Shown: positions 1-10,285, counted from the first letter of the stretch. The stretch: DNA of 64,000 bases from Prochlorococcus marinus str. MIT 0912 (GCF_027359595.1 NZ_CP114783.1:1364001-1428000), one strand, 5' to 3'. Notes: generated by a model not told the origin, from the letters alone. Translations and numbers: made by a program.

Positions 1-931
1 AGAACAAGTAGGCGATAAAAAAGTTTTACTGGCTCTATCGGGTGGTGTTGATTCATCAACTCTTGCATTTTTATTAAACAAAGCAATAGGACCTCAGTTG
101 ACATGCATGTTCATTGATCAAGGATTTATGAGAAAAGGAGAGCCTGAATTTTTAATGTCTTTTTTCGATGAAAAGTTTAAAATTAATGTTGAATATATCA
201 ATGCAAGAGAAAGATTTATTTCAAAATTAATAGGAGTCACTGATCCTGAGCAAAAGCGTAAAATTATTGGTAGAGAATTTATTAGGGTTTTTGAAGAGGA
301 AAGTCTTCGATTGGGACCTTTTGATTATTTGGCTCAAGGTACGCTTTATCCAGATGTAATAGAAAGTTCTGGAACAAATATTGATCCAAAGACCGGTGAT
401 CGAATAGCGGTTAAAATAAAAAGTCACCACAATGTAGGAGGTTTACCTAAAGATTTACAATTTAAATTGGTAGAGCCTTTGAGACGTTTATTTAAAGATG
501 AAGTTAGAAAAGTTGGCAAATCACTTGGATTACCAGATGAGATTGTTAGAAGACATCCATTTCCAGGTCCAGGATTGGCTATAAGAATTTTAGGAGAGGT
601 TACTCATGAAAAGCTAAATTGTTTAAGGGATGCAGATTTAATTGTGCGAGAAGAGGTGAAAAAGGCAGGTTTGTATAACGAGATTTGGCAGGCTTTCGCT
701 GTCTTGTTGCCTGTTTATTCAGTTGGTGTAATGGGAGATCAAAGAACCTATGCATGGCCAATTGTTGTTCGATGTGTTTCAAGTGAAGATGGAATGACTG
801 CCGATTGGTCTCGTTTACCGTATGAAGTTCTAGAGAAAATGTCTAACCGTATAGTTAACGAAGTCGAGGGAGTTAATAGAGTTGTTTTGGATATAACAAG
901 CAAGCCTCCAGGAACTATTGAGTGGGAATAG
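1..931 (+). CDS. guaA: GMP synthase (glutamine-hydrolysing), C-terminal part, cut by window edge
   Basis: The reading frame is open from base 2, so the start and the glutaminase domain lie left of the window. What is present is the ATP-pyrophosphatase domain, with its PP-loop SGGVDSS near base 40, followed by the GMP-synthase dimerisation domain ([20 protein letters not shown]) and the usual C-terminus ending KPPGTIEWE. The enzyme converts XMP to GMP using ATP and glutamine. The last seven codons are repeated several times to the right, so the 3' end appears to be an integration target. Confidence 0.97.
   Translation, partial: EQVGDKKVLLALSGGVDSSTLAFLLNKAIGPQLTCMFIDQGFMRKGEPEFLMSFFDEKFKINVEYINARERFISKLIGVTDPEQKRKIIGREFIRVFEEESLRLGPFDYLAQGTLYPDVIESSGTNIDPKTGDRIAVKIKSHHNVGGLPKDLQFKLVEPLRRLFKDEVRKVGKSLGLPDEIVRRHPFPGPGLAIRILGEVTHEKLNCLRDADLIVREEVKKAGLYNEIWQAFAVLLPVYSVGVMGDQRTYAWPIVVRCVSSEDGMTADWSRLPYEVLEKMSNRIVNEVEGVNRVVLDITSKPPGTIEWE
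911..931 (+). other. att-like core: 3' end of guaA (copy 0)
   Basis: The last seven codons of guaA (G-T-I-E-W-E-stop; core ACTATTGAGTGGGAAT) recur outside the gene at 7901-7921, 10487-10507 and 16813-16833, each still spelling the same C-terminal residues and a stop. This is the layout expected of an attachment site that reconstitutes its host gene. The 3' end of guaA is a known island hotspot in other bacteria; its use here is inferred from the repeats. Confidence 0.75.
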
Positions 932-1090
932 TATCGACTACTAGAACGTAGTTATAGACTAAAATGTATGTTCCCCTTGTCCCCTTCTCTACAGAGAAAT
1001 CGTAGATAGTTTGTTTTCTCTACACCGGTGATTGTTTTTGCAATGTTCAGTTGCTAAGAATTGATCTACGACTTCTCTACGTATGATCAA
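932..1090 (+). repeat. phased TTCTCTAC repeats next to att core 0 (arm-like region)
   Basis: Three direct copies of TTCTCTAC lie at 985-992, 1016-1023 and 1073-1080 (start-to-start spacing 31 and 57), the first 74 bases right of the guaA core. A related block follows the core at 10487 and, in degenerate form, the core at 16813; a core-less copy lies at 13377-13470. Fixed spacing relative to a core resembles arm-type binding sites of a tyrosine recombinase attachment site. No gene fits in 932-1160. Confidence 0.6.
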
Positions 1091-1160
1091 CACCATTTTG
1101 CATAATTACTTGAATTACAAAGTGCCTTTATTGAACAGGTTTTAATTGATAATTCTAATC

Positions 1161-3617
1161 TTATGTTTTCTTAAAATGAGTTTTGATATATGCAATTAGT
1201 TTTGCTCCCTGTAATAAATCTGTTGCTGGATTTGTACGTATATAAAAGTCTTTACCTTCTAGAAAACATTCTATGTCTGATTTAAGGCAATTAACTACTA
1301 AAATATCTTTATTACCTATGGATATAATTCTATGATGAATAAAATCGTAAAATTGTTCACCAATTTTTGATTTTAATTGGTTTTTAAAATGCAATAAAAA
1401 ATTGTCTTTTTTGCCTTTAAAGTTTATATCAATTTCTTGTTGTAATCCATTTATAGTTCCTTCATCATTAACTCCTATTAGAAGACAACCTCCTTCACTA
1501 TTCAAAAAAGCAACAATTGTTTTAAATACTGCTACTTCCATCCGGTCTTCTTTTTTTGGTTTATAGGATTTATTATTTTGAATTTGTTTCACATCTAAAC
1601 TTAAACTTTCTTTAAATTCTAAAGTTGCTGACTCTCCTTTGCGAATAAGAGAATTTATCTTTTCTCCTTCAGTAAGTTCTCCAATAACCTCTAACATATT
1701 CTCGACTTTTTCAAGCACAGTATTAGTGCTTAATGGACTAAGAGCGATACCATTTTCTAAATCTTCGACATGCTCTCTTAATTGGTCTAAGCGCTTACTT
1801 GCTTTGATAATCTGTTTTTGATCTTTAAGTTCTGGAACTGGTATCCTCATTGCAGATAGTGATCCTTCTTCAGAAATTCTTGATTGCCACTCTATTTTTT
1901 GCAACGAAACGCCAAAAGCAATATTTTTAAGCATTAATTTCCCTAGTGGTGATTTAAGAAATAAAGAGACGTACTCGTTAATAACTAATTTAGGGTCAAA
2001 TTTTATGTGTAATGGATTATTGAGTTTGTCTAATTTCTCGTAATCTGTCAGAGGATTTTGTGTTGGTTTTATTGGAATATAAATTGAGTTTTTTATATCT
2101 TTAATTTTTTTTTCTTCTCCTTTGATTTCAATTCCTAATTCTGAAAGTGGATAACTATTGTAGTCTGAATACTGTTTTAGTAATCTTTTTAATGCTTTTG
2201 TTTCTGGAGAATTATCTGCGTATCTTCTAACTGAAAGATTATATTTTTGCTTTTTTATAAACTCTACTGAGATAACATTTGAGTATGAGTCCATTTCTTT
2301 GAACGCCTCAAAGCAGGAGACTATTTTTGATATATTCTCATCTTCAAGAGTTTTTCCTCTTCGACTTTGTTTAAAATCATGACTGGCGTCAATGAAAAGA
2401 ATTTTTCCTTTATGATCATTGCTTTTGTTTTTATTGATGATTAGAAGTGCTATTGGAATTCCACTTCCTTGTAATAACCCAGGAGGAAGACCAATGACTG
2501 CCTCAATAATGTCTTCAGAGATAATTCTTTTTCTTATGTTTTCTTCTGCTCCTCCTCTAAAAAGAACGCCATGAGGAACGACTACTCCTAGAACACCTTT
2601 TTGATTTAGGGAAGCAATCATGTGTTGAATGAATGCCCAATCACCCATTGAGGATGATGGAATTCCATATTTGTAACGTTCATAATAATCATTTTCAGCA
2701 TATTCTCGACCCCAATTTCTTAGTGATAAAGGAGGGTTTGCTATCACACGATCAAATTGCATTATTTTTCCATTTTCGATATGTTGAGGATTTTTTAGTG
2801 TATCTCCGTTCCTAATGTCTAATTGATGAACACCATGTAACAGCATATTGAGTTTGCAAACCGTTAATGTTCTTAGATTGATTTCTTGACCAGATAACTT
2901 TAGGTTCGATGTTTTCTGTCCCGTTGCTTTTAAATAATTTCTTGCTTGTATTAACATTCCACCTGACCCACAAGTAGGGTCATAAATTGTCATGTCTGCT
3001 TTTGGTTTTAACAATTTAATCAATAAATTAACGATCTCAATAGTTGTGCAAAAATCCATCCCCCTTTTGCCTTGAGAGATTGCAAACTGTTCAATTAAAT
3101 ATTCAGTGGCAGTACCAAGTAAATCTGGTTGCTCAAAATTTGATTTGTTTAATCGCAAACTTGAGAAATGAGTGAGAAGATTCTTTAACCACCTTTCATC
3201 TAATCCTTTTTTGAATTTGAAATTAATAGAAACCAATGCTCCTTTTAGCGTGGAATTCTGCTCCTCTATTGCTTCTGTTGCCTTATTAAGTCTTTCTCCA
3301 ATGTCATAGGTTAAATGTTTTAGGTTGTCCCAGCGCGCATATTCAGGAATAAAAAAACTTTTAGTATATTGTTCTTTTTGAAGTGCAAATTTTTCCGCCT
3401 GTTTTTGTGTTTTGTCTTTGTCTAAGTAATATTTGACGATACTTTCCCTTTCTTCATTAAATTCATCAGAAAGGTGTTTGAGACAAAGTATTCCTAAGAT
3501 ATATTCAATAAATTCAAGAGGATCGTATCCTGGAAGTGTTTTCACACTTCCCCAGAGAAATGACTGAAGTTGTGGGAGTGTGAGTTTTTCCTCTGTCTGG
3601 AAAGTTGATTCGCCCAC
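1161..3617 (-). CDS. N6-adenine DNA methyltransferase fused to a specificity-like region and an AlbA_2 domain
   Basis: 818 aa, GTG start. Residues 1-190 resemble the HsdM N-terminal helical domain. Residues 200-400 are the methylase core, with the AdoMet motif DPTCGSGG at 213-220 and the catalytic NPPL at 294-297. Residues about 485-640 look like half of an HsdS specificity unit (RIPVPELKDQKQII followed by a coiled helix). Residues about 654-800 match the AlbA_2/Schlafen-like domain (LEFKESL, AFLNSEGGCLLIGVND). It probably methylates adenine at a specific site. The only large neighbour is a divergent SF2 helicase, suggesting a two-gene defence or modification module. No HsdR or separate HsdS is nearby. 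The domain calls are firm; the system-level role is inference. Confidence 0.85.
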   Translation of the reverse strand: MGESTFQTEEKLTLPQLQSFLWGSVKTLPGYDPLEFIEYILGILCLKHLSDEFNEERESIVKYYLDKDKTQKQAEKFALQKEQYTKSFFIPEYARWDNLKHLTYDIGERLNKATEAIEEQNSTLKGALVSINFKFKKGLDERWLKNLLTHFSSLRLNKSNFEQPDLLGTATEYLIEQFAISQGKRGMDFCTTIEIVNLLIKLLKPKADMTIYDPTCGSGGMLIQARNYLKATGQKTSNLKLSGQEINLRTLTVCKLNMLLHGVHQLDIRNGDTLKNPQHIENGKIMQFDRVIANPPLSLRNWGREYAENDYYERYKYGIPSSSMGDWAFIQHMIASLNQKGVLGVVVPHGVLFRGGAEENIRKRIISEDIIEAVIGLPPGLLQGSGIPIALLIINKNKSNDHKGKILFIDASHDFKQSRRGKTLEDENISKIVSCFEAFKEMDSYSNVISVEFIKKQKYNLSVRRYADNSPETKALKRLLKQYSDYNSYPLSELGIEIKGEEKKIKDIKNSIYIPIKPTQNPLTDYEKLDKLNNPLHIKFDPKLVINEYVSLFLKSPLGKLMLKNIAFGVSLQKIEWQSRISEEGSLSAMRIPVPELKDQKQIIKASKRLDQLREHVEDLENGIALSPLSTNTVLEKVENMLEVIGELTEGEKINSLIRKGESATLEFKESLSLDVKQIQNNKSYKPKKEDRMEVAVFKTIVAFLNSEGGCLLIGVNDEGTINGLQQEIDINFKGKKDNFLLHFKNQLKSKIGEQFYDFIHHRIISIGNKDILVVNCLKSDIECFLEGKDFYIRTNPATDLLQGAKLIAYIKTHFKKT

Positions 3618-3691
3618 TATTACTCAGAAGTTCCTATAAGTTTGATGAGAAAAAGTTGATCTTGCTTGTCAAAGTTAAAAAGGTAACAAAA

Positions 3692-3815
3692 CATCAAAAA
3701 AGTACCTTACTCACTGGCAATACGCAGATGCTTTATGAGTTAGGGCTGCTTGTATGAAGAGTGTTATAGCACAAGCGTACTATTATGCTTTTAATAGATC
3801 GTCAAGTATTTCTAT
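3692..3815 (-). promoter_or_regulatory. promoter/leader cassette, copy A2, upstream of the methyltransferase gene
   Basis: On the minus strand a -35 TTGACG, a 17-base spacer and a -10 TAGTAC (read from + 3777-3782) precede a leader with a degraded hairpin and a terminator-like stem (AAGCATCT/AGGTACTT, one mismatch) followed by T6. The methyltransferase starts 75 bases further on. The element is homologous to 11626-11745, though its loop has lost the CUCCUCACA motif. Regulation by attenuation is inferred. Confidence 0.55.
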
Positions 3816-3882
3816 CTTTAAAAATTTTATGGAATAATAGCAACGTCTTTCTTCAATCAAAGGGCAAGATGGAGATAATTTG

Positions 3883-6800
3883 ATGGCAGGAAAAAGAAAT
3901 TGGTTAAAACAGATAACACGATGGATATTTGAAAGTCCAACTCCTCAAGGTGAAAAGAAAAAAAATAAGAAAAAGAATATAGAAAAGAATATTGAACAAA
4001 TAGGAAGTATTCCAATATCAAACAAGAATAAAGAAACTCAAAAGATTAAATCAGAAAACTTGCTGAAAGAGGCATGGAAAAGATTTATTCAAGGATGGGA
4101 ATCGCAAGGTTATAATAGCGAATCATTCATTAAAGGTAATTTATTAGATCAAACTGTTAATTCCTTATCAAAAGATGAAAGTTTTAAAAATGAATTAATT
4201 GAAACTTTATTTAAAATTTCATCAGATCATAAGATATTAGAAAGTCTTGCTCAAATATTAAAGAGAGGAAGAGTTGCGGCAGGAGATGATATTAATGCGA
4301 TTAGGGCATTTGCATATATAAGTGCTTTAACTATTCCAGAAAAAAAATTAACAAAAGAGAGAGATATAGATAATAAATTATCAAATAGATTAGACATCTT
4401 AAAGACAAAAGAAAAACCAACAAAAGTAGATAAAAAAAATACTCAAGATTTAAAGGATAGTATATTATATATTGATAAAAAACAAGACAATATAAATGCG
4501 TTAAATGAATCAGAAGATCAAAATAATGATTTAATATCAAGTTTTAGGAAAGAAGCATCATTAATTGTTAATTCGGAATCAATATTGTCGAATTCTTATT
4601 CGCAAACGAAAAATAAAATTAAAACAGTTATTGAAAAATATAAAGTGTCAGGTTATATAAAAGATTCATTTGATAATACTATTGGCGCTATATCTAAAAT
4701 TTCATCTTACATAGATGCAGTTTCAAATAAAGAAATTCAAACTTTTGAATTAATTAAACAGGCAATTGTAAGAGAATATATTATTTCAGAATCTCACAAT
4801 GAATTAATAAAATGGAATAGAAATATGCAATTAATTAAAAGTATATCTGGTATTGGTAAATTTAAACAATTTTATTGGAACGCTCAAGGTATTTCTTTGG
4901 CATCAATTGCAAGAACAAGTCAAAGGAAGAAAGATCATATAACTAAAAATATAAATTCAGTAAAAAAAGTTTTAGGTTTTGATCCTATTTCTATAAAAGA
5001 ACAACTTGCTGAGAAATTATCTTATCTTGAAAAAATAGCAATACAAGAATGGATTGAAGAAATCGGACGACTTCCAATAAAAACTGATAAAAAAATTACA
5101 AATGAAAATAAAACTCTGATAGATAAGATTTTAAAAATGACATTAAAAGGAAGGCAAGACTTTCTTTTTAAGAATGATGTAGAAATTACAACTAAAGAGT
5201 ACGACTATCACTATAAATTCATTTCTAATCAAGAAGGAAAGGTAGGTAATGGATATTGGTTGATATTTAATAATTTAAAAGAGTTTTTACTTAGGCATTC
5301 TACCTCTTTAGGTAAATCAACATTGATGCCTAGGCAAAGTAATCTCCCTCTTTCAGTTAGAGCAGTTGTTACTAAGTTTGGGGGACAAAAGCGTGTTGCA
5401 GAAAAAGTTGGTCTTATATATCAAGGTAAATTACTAAGTGATTCCGAAGAAAAATATTTTTGGACAGAAGTCAGACTTATCAAATTATTGGATGATGCTG
5501 TGAGTTATCTAGGCATTCAACAAAATTTAATGCCCTCTAATACTCAAATATATGAATTTATTCAATCTCAAGTAACTGGGGAATATAAAGATAAAACGCC
5601 TGGTTCAATAATATATGCCCTAACAAAGCAAGGTTCATTACCTTGGGATGAGGTCGCAAAAAGATTTGGTAGAGTTTATACCGAGGGAGATTCTAAAAAA
5701 GAAATAACACTTTCATATATAAGGGCGTTTGTTAAAGATCTAGGGGAGCATATTGAATCACTTTCACCCGCTGAAATGTATGTCTTATTTCAATCACAAG
5801 GTATAAATCAAAAAGATAATGAAAAGTTTAGTAGAACATTTGATGTACTTGTTGATGCTATTCAGTCAGGAGTAGTTAGTAAAGAGGATTTAGGTGATTG
5901 GGCAAATGATAATGATGTTCCAAAAATTCAATCATTGATTGAGTTTGGGAGTGAATTAAAGGAGGAATCTTCAATAGAAGAAAAAGAATCAAAACTCTTA
6001 GAAGAGCGATCAAAGCAAATTATTGAGGAGTCAAATAATGGAAATCAGATTGAAGTCTTGTCTAAAGATGATCTTCCTAGTCTTGATCCTGAAAAAACTT
6101 TAAATGCATTAGACAAGGCAACAGCAGTTATTGAAAGTACCTCTTCAGATGCCGAGAAGGTTGAATTCCTTAAAGCAAAAGCAAGCGCAAAACTTTGGGA
6201 TTCTTGTTTTGAGGATGAAAAAGTGACTGTTGAGCAAGTTAAAAAACTTTCCCCTCCTCTTGATGCATACAGTCAGGAAGTGAAGGAAGAGTTTTTAGAA
6301 GAATATCAAGGAGCAAAAGAATTATTAGTTCCTAGTGCTTATAAATTTGTTGACCTGAAAGGTAGACAACGTGATCCAAAATTAATGCAGAGATTAGTCG
6401 CTTATCGTCTTAAACGAGATAAAAGACTATTAAATTTAAGTGGCACAGGAACAGGAAAGACTTTATCTGCAATTTTTGCTGCCCAGGTGTGCGGAGCAAA
6501 AAGAATTCTTATTTCATGTCCAAATGGTGCAATAGCAACTTGGGAAAAAGCATTTTCTTCTGCTTATCCTGATGCGAATTTACACGTTAAATTAGAAGGT
6601 TGGTCAGTTCCGATTTTAAACGACGGTATTCATGTCTACCTCTTAAATCATGAGAGATTCCAAGAACTTTATGCGGAGAGGATGTTCCAACATTGTGTTG
6701 ACTATCAAACTGATCTAATTGTTATAGATGAAATTCATCAATCGAAAAGAAGAACGAAAGAGAAGTCAAGTCAAAGAAGAAAATTACTGAATGAATATAT

Positions 6801-7698
6801 ATGTATCTCATCAAATATAAACCCGGAATTAAGAGTATTAGGGATGTCTGCAACACCAGTTATCAACAATCTTTATGAGGGAAGATCATTATTAGAACTT
6901 GTGACCCAAAAAACGATCGATGATGTAGATGAGAAGATTGATCTTAATTCGTGCATGAATCTTTATCAGCACTTTGTAAGAGAGGGGATAAGGATGAATC
7001 CTGGAGCAATGAGTAGAACCAAGATAATCCTTAAAGAAATAGACGCCACATCTACAATTACAGAAATCATACAAGCAACTAAACATGGAACTTATCATGA
7101 TGTTGAACAATTATTAGTCAAACCAAAACTAAATACTCTTTCTGAATGCCTAAAAAAAGGAGTCAAAACTATTATCTATATTTCATATATAAAAAATACA
7201 CTTCGTCCATTGTCAAATTGGTTAACTAATAACGGATTTTCTTATTGTGTTTATACAGGGAATGACAAAGAAGCGGCAGAGGAAGGATTTAATGATTCAC
7301 TTGACCAATTTATAAATGGTTCTACAGAAGTTTTAGTTGCTTCTATTAAATGTGTTGGTACAGGTGTAGATGGTTTGCAGTCAACTTGCAATAGGGCAAT
7401 TTTCTTTCAATTGCCTTGGACTTCTACTGAATTCGAACAAGCGGTTGGTCGTCTTGACAGAGATGGGACTGACTTTGAGTCAGTGGAGGTATTCTTACCA
7501 ATTACTGATATCAATCTTCCTAATGGTGAGAAATGGAGTTGGTGTAGATCTAAATTAGATCGAATCAACTCCAAAAGAGATATTGCAAAAGCAGCAGTTG
7601 ATGGAGAAGTTCCAGATGCTGCATCAATGATTAGTCCTACCGAGGCAAGCAAGTATTGGGTCAATTGGTTAGATCGCCTCAATAGAAAAACAGCATGA
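3883..7698 (+). CDS. large SF2 (SNF2-like) DEIH helicase of the island defence-like module
   Basis: 1271 aa from ATG 3883, preceded by GGAG at 3871; a TTG at 3880 is the alternative. The first 100 residues are extremely lysine-rich. Residues about 490-640 contain two FGG..VAE/VAKRFG-type small DNA-binding-like repeats. The helicase core has Walker A GTGTGKT near residue 854, DEIH near 948, SATP near 988 and motif VI QAVGRLDRDG near 1186. It is expected to translocate on or remodel DNA with ATP. No nuclease motif was recognised. It is divergent from the methyltransferase-AlbA gene across 265 bases. A DISARM- or type-I-like role is possible, but the partner set is not standard. Confidence 0.85.
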   Translation: MAGKRNWLKQITRWIFESPTPQGEKKKNKKKNIEKNIEQIGSIPISNKNKETQKIKSENLLKEAWKRFIQGWESQGYNSESFIKGNLLDQTVNSLSKDESFKNELIETLFKISSDHKILESLAQILKRGRVAAGDDINAIRAFAYISALTIPEKKLTKERDIDNKLSNRLDILKTKEKPTKVDKKNTQDLKDSILYIDKKQDNINALNESEDQNNDLISSFRKEASLIVNSESILSNSYSQTKNKIKTVIEKYKVSGYIKDSFDNTIGAISKISSYIDAVSNKEIQTFELIKQAIVREYIISESHNELIKWNRNMQLIKSISGIGKFKQFYWNAQGISLASIARTSQRKKDHITKNINSVKKVLGFDPISIKEQLAEKLSYLEKIAIQEWIEEIGRLPIKTDKKITNENKTLIDKILKMTLKGRQDFLFKNDVEITTKEYDYHYKFISNQEGKVGNGYWLIFNNLKEFLLRHSTSLGKSTLMPRQSNLPLSVRAVVTKFGGQKRVAEKVGLIYQGKLLSDSEEKYFWTEVRLIKLLDDAVSYLGIQQNLMPSNTQIYEFIQSQVTGEYKDKTPGSIIYALTKQGSLPWDEVAKRFGRVYTEGDSKKEITLSYIRAFVKDLGEHIESLSPAEMYVLFQSQGINQKDNEKFSRTFDVLVDAIQSGVVSKEDLGDWANDNDVPKIQSLIEFGSELKEESSIEEKESKLLEERSKQIIEESNNGNQIEVLSKDDLPSLDPEKTLNALDKATAVIESTSSDAEKVEFLKAKASAKLWDSCFEDEKVTVEQVKKLSPPLDAYSQEVKEEFLEEYQGAKELLVPSAYKFVDLKGRQRDPKLMQRLVAYRLKRDKRLLNLSGTGTGKTLSAIFAAQVCGAKRILISCPNGAIATWEKAFSSAYPDANLHVKLEGWSVPILNDGIHVYLLNHERFQELYAERMFQHCVDYQTDLIVIDEIHQSKRRTKEKSSQRRKLLNEYICISSNINPELRVLGMSATPVINNLYEGRSLLELVTQKTIDDVDEKIDLNSCMNLYQHFVREGIRMNPGAMSRTKIILKEIDATSTITEIIQATKHGTYHDVEQLLVKPKLNTLSECLKKGVKTIIYISYIKNTLRPLSNWLTNNGFSYCVYTGNDKEAAEEGFNDSLDQFINGSTEVLVASIKCVGTGVDGLQSTCNRAIFFQLPWTSTEFEQAVGRLDRDGTDFESVEVFLPITDINLPNGEKWSWCRSKLDRINSKRDIAKAAVDGEVPDAASMISPTEASKYWVNWLDRLNRKTA

Positions 7699-7921
7699 AC
7701 AGTAACTTTTAAATATTTTCACCTCCCATGAGGAGAGCGTCTTGATTTTACTGTCAGATTACTAAAGAAATAAACTCGGTCTTTGAATGTGTTTTCCCAC
7801 TCACTATTCGTTTTGAAAAACGTTCCCCGTATGTTCCCCGTGCTATATTATATTTAAGAAACCCAGTCACTTACTGCGTTTTTATACCCTATATATGGTA
7901 GGAACTATTGAGTGGGAATAA
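7699..7921 (+). repeat. att-like core copy 1 (7901-7921) with its left flank
   Basis: GGAACTATTGAGTGGGAAT plus a TAA stop at 7901-7921 repeats the end of guaA, with TAG changed to TAA. The 53 bases before it (7848-7900, TATATTTAAGAAACCCAGT to ATATATGGTA) are nearly the same as 16759-16812 before core 5, so these two cores share a left arm. GTTCCCCGT occurs twice at 7820-7842. No TTCTCTAC block follows this copy. The rest of 7699-7846 shows nothing else. Confidence 0.65.
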
Positions 7922-8022
7922 TTAGCTATAAAATGTAGTTATATAATAAATTAAAACTAATAATCTTATATATTATGGTAACTTGATGGATAAGTTGAGA
8001 ACTAATTTGCGATTGATTTGAT

Positions 8023-10191
8023 CTACATATTGGGTTCGGCTAGGTGATTCTCAAACAAAATAGATAGGCATTTAGGAGACAGGTGAGTTTTATCGCACAT
8101 ATGAAGGTTGTTATTTTCACCATCTATGGTTGATGTCAAAGCATAAACATCTAAGAAGTAGGAACCCTTAGATAAAACTTCCTTCTTTAAACATTCATTG
8201 TATAGTTTGATGATTTTAATTCTTTTTTTATCTACTTCATTGAGTAAGTCTTTTTCTCTTGTTGGTGCTGGAACACCAAAGTAATATCTTTTTGAGTAAT
8301 ATGGCGCGAGTTGAATTTCCATATAATCAAGATAAGCTTTTATGGTTTTTTCACAGACTTCTGAAATATCTTTATCTTTCTTGATTGAGTAAGTAAGTAT
8401 ACCTTGATCTTTTCTACAATCTATTTCTCCAAAAGAAATAAATATTTCATCACTATAATTATGTTTTTTTATCTGTTGAGTTAGCGAATCTTTCCATTGA
8501 TTATTTTTTTTATTAGCAAAATGCCACGCTTTCCCACCTGTTATTAAAACTGGTTGAATCGTTTTTATGTTTGATGATATAGATAGACTTTGATGAGCAA
8601 ATGAAAGACAATGACTTTCCCCAAAATGAGGAATTCTTTTTGAATCAGAATGTTTATTCTCTTTCTCAAGTAGAGGATAGAGAGAAGTAATAAATTTAAA
8701 GAAGGTAGATGTATGCTTTCTATTTTTTTCATTTTTTATTGTCTTGATGGCACCTTGACTTATTAATTCCTTACTTTTATTCAAGTTCAATAAGGTCTCT
8801 GCATAATCTCTTTGCAGTAAATTAGCGATTGTGATTCGTAATGAAGCGCGTAACTTATATCCTTGATTAATTGATTTTGAATCCAGTGTTGCTTTTGATA
8901 TAAGAATCAATTCATCTAAATAACCAAGATCATTCAATATATTTCCCAGATTGGAATGTGCTTCTGCGAAATCAGGATTGAGTTCAAGTGATTTGCGAGT
9001 AGATAATTCTGCGTCTTTTAATCTGCCAAGATCTTTCCATATGTTCCCTAGATTGAAATGCGCCTCTGCGAAGTCAGGATTCAGTTCAATTGATTTGCGA
9101 GTAGAAAATTCTGCGTCTTTTAATTTGCCAAGATCTCTTAATATGGTTCCCAGGTTTAGATGAGCAACAGCGGAATCAGGATTGTGTTCAATTGATTTGC
9201 GATATGATAATTCTGCGTCTTTTAATCTGCCAAGATCTTTCAATATGATTCCCAGATTGGAATGTGCTTCTGCGAAATCAGGACTGAGTTGAATTGATTT
9301 GCGAGTAGATAATTCTGCGTCTTTTAATCTGCCAAGATCTTTCAATATGATTCCCAGATTAGAATGTGCTTCTGCGAAATCAGGACTGAGTTGAATTGAT
9401 TTGCGAGTAGATAATTCTGCTTCTTGAAGTTTCTTTTGACTAAGGAGGATTGCTCCAAGAAGAAAATGAGAGTTAGAGAGACTGGGATTAAGTTCTATTG
9501 CTTTTCGTGTTGATATTTCCGCTTCTTTTAGTCGTCCAAGCTCCTTGAACACTACTCCAAGATTCAAATGAGCCTGGAAAAAATCCGATTTGAGTTCAAT
9601 TGTTTTGCGTAGTGGTTCTATTGACTCTTGAAGTTTCTCCTGCCTCAAGAGGATTGTTCCAAGTAGAAAATGAGAGTTAAAGAGATGGGGGTTGAGATCT
9701 ATAGATTTGCGGCAGGGTGCTTCAGCTTCTTGTGAATTTCCCAATTGTACATAACCATTAGCAAGATTCCTCCAAGCAGCAGCTAATTGAGGATCAGATT
9801 CAGTAGCTTTGATGAGTAAATATAATGCTTCCTTCTTATTACCTGTAGAAAGTGTAATGTAGCCTAGATTGGTTAATGCGGGAGCATAAGTAATATTGAT
9901 TTCTAAGGCTTTTTGATAATACTTTTTAGCATTATTAATATCACCTGTAGCTTGATATGTATTTCCTAGATCTTTGATCACTTCATAATCGTCAGGTTTT
10001 ATTTTCAGGGCTTGATTTAGATATAAACGGGCATTTTCTATTTTTCCTGTTGCTAAATAAGATTTTGCTAATAACTTTAAAGCTTCTATGGAGTTGCTAT
10101 CAGTCGCTAATATTTCCTCGCAAATACTAATTGTTGCTTGATATTTATTATGTTTAAAGACCGACTGAGCCGTTTCTATATTTGCTTCCAA
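8023..10191 (-). CDS. TPR-repeat protein with SGNH/GDSL-like C-terminal domain
   Basis: 722 aa. Residues 1 to about 440 are at least a dozen 34-residue tetratricopeptide repeats (pattern AEAHSNLGIILKDLGRLKDAE), several nearly identical at DNA level, implying recent tandem duplication. From about residue 520 the protein changes: HFGESHCLSF, FGEIDCR near 587 and HLSP near 707 resemble blocks of SGNH/GDSL-type hydrolases or glycan acyl-modifying enzymes. No signal peptide is obvious. It lies between att-like cores 1 and 2. The TPR call is certain; the SGNH call is moderately sure; the substrate is unknown. Confidence 0.85.
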   Translation of the reverse strand: MEANIETAQSVFKHNKYQATISICEEILATDSNSIEALKLLAKSYLATGKIENARLYLNQALKIKPDDYEVIKDLGNTYQATGDINNAKKYYQKALEINITYAPALTNLGYITLSTGNKKEALYLLIKATESDPQLAAAWRNLANGYVQLGNSQEAEAPCRKSIDLNPHLFNSHFLLGTILLRQEKLQESIEPLRKTIELKSDFFQAHLNLGVVFKELGRLKEAEISTRKAIELNPSLSNSHFLLGAILLSQKKLQEAELSTRKSIQLSPDFAEAHSNLGIILKDLGRLKDAELSTRKSIQLSPDFAEAHSNLGIILKDLGRLKDAELSYRKSIEHNPDSAVAHLNLGTILRDLGKLKDAEFSTRKSIELNPDFAEAHFNLGNIWKDLGRLKDAELSTRKSLELNPDFAEAHSNLGNILNDLGYLDELILISKATLDSKSINQGYKLRASLRITIANLLQRDYAETLLNLNKSKELISQGAIKTIKNEKNRKHTSTFFKFITSLYPLLEKENKHSDSKRIPHFGESHCLSFAHQSLSISSNIKTIQPVLITGGKAWHFANKKNNQWKDSLTQQIKKHNYSDEIFISFGEIDCRKDQGILTYSIKKDKDISEVCEKTIKAYLDYMEIQLAPYYSKRYYFGVPAPTREKDLLNEVDKKRIKIIKLYNECLKKEVLSKGSYFLDVYALTSTIDGENNNLHMCDKTHLSPKCLSILFENHLAEPNM
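8940..9430. repeat. 102-bp tandem coding repeats inside the TPR-SGNH gene
   Basis: Five consecutive 102-bp units, each encoding one TPR, are highly similar (GCGAAATCAGGA, AATTCTGCGTCTTTTAAT recur). They are coding repeats, not a CRISPR array, and suggest expansion by slippage or recombination. Confidence 0.85.
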
Positions 10192-10285
10192 GTCAAAAAA
10201 TCTTTCATTTAATTCATTTAATTTTAAACTATCTAAGCTAAGTTAAATATTTTTTTAATATATTTCTTTGAAGCTTAGGTTTTTA

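Noticed and set aside
227-430. Minus-strand ORF inside guaA
   Set aside because: Shadow of a conserved gene, no ribosome site, no plausible protein.
1161-3617. Classical type I restriction system
   Set aside because: There is no HsdR, no separate HsdS with two recognition domains, and the C-terminus is AlbA_2.
4331-4540. Minus-strand hydrophobic ORF in the helicase gene
   Set aside because: AT-rich antisense frame opposite Lys/Asn-rich coding sequence; artefact of composition.
8940-9430. Regular 102-bp repeats that might suggest a CRISPR array
   Set aside because: They are in-frame TPR codons with no spacer/repeat structure and no cas genes; the same holds for 19580-19890 and 44810-45780.
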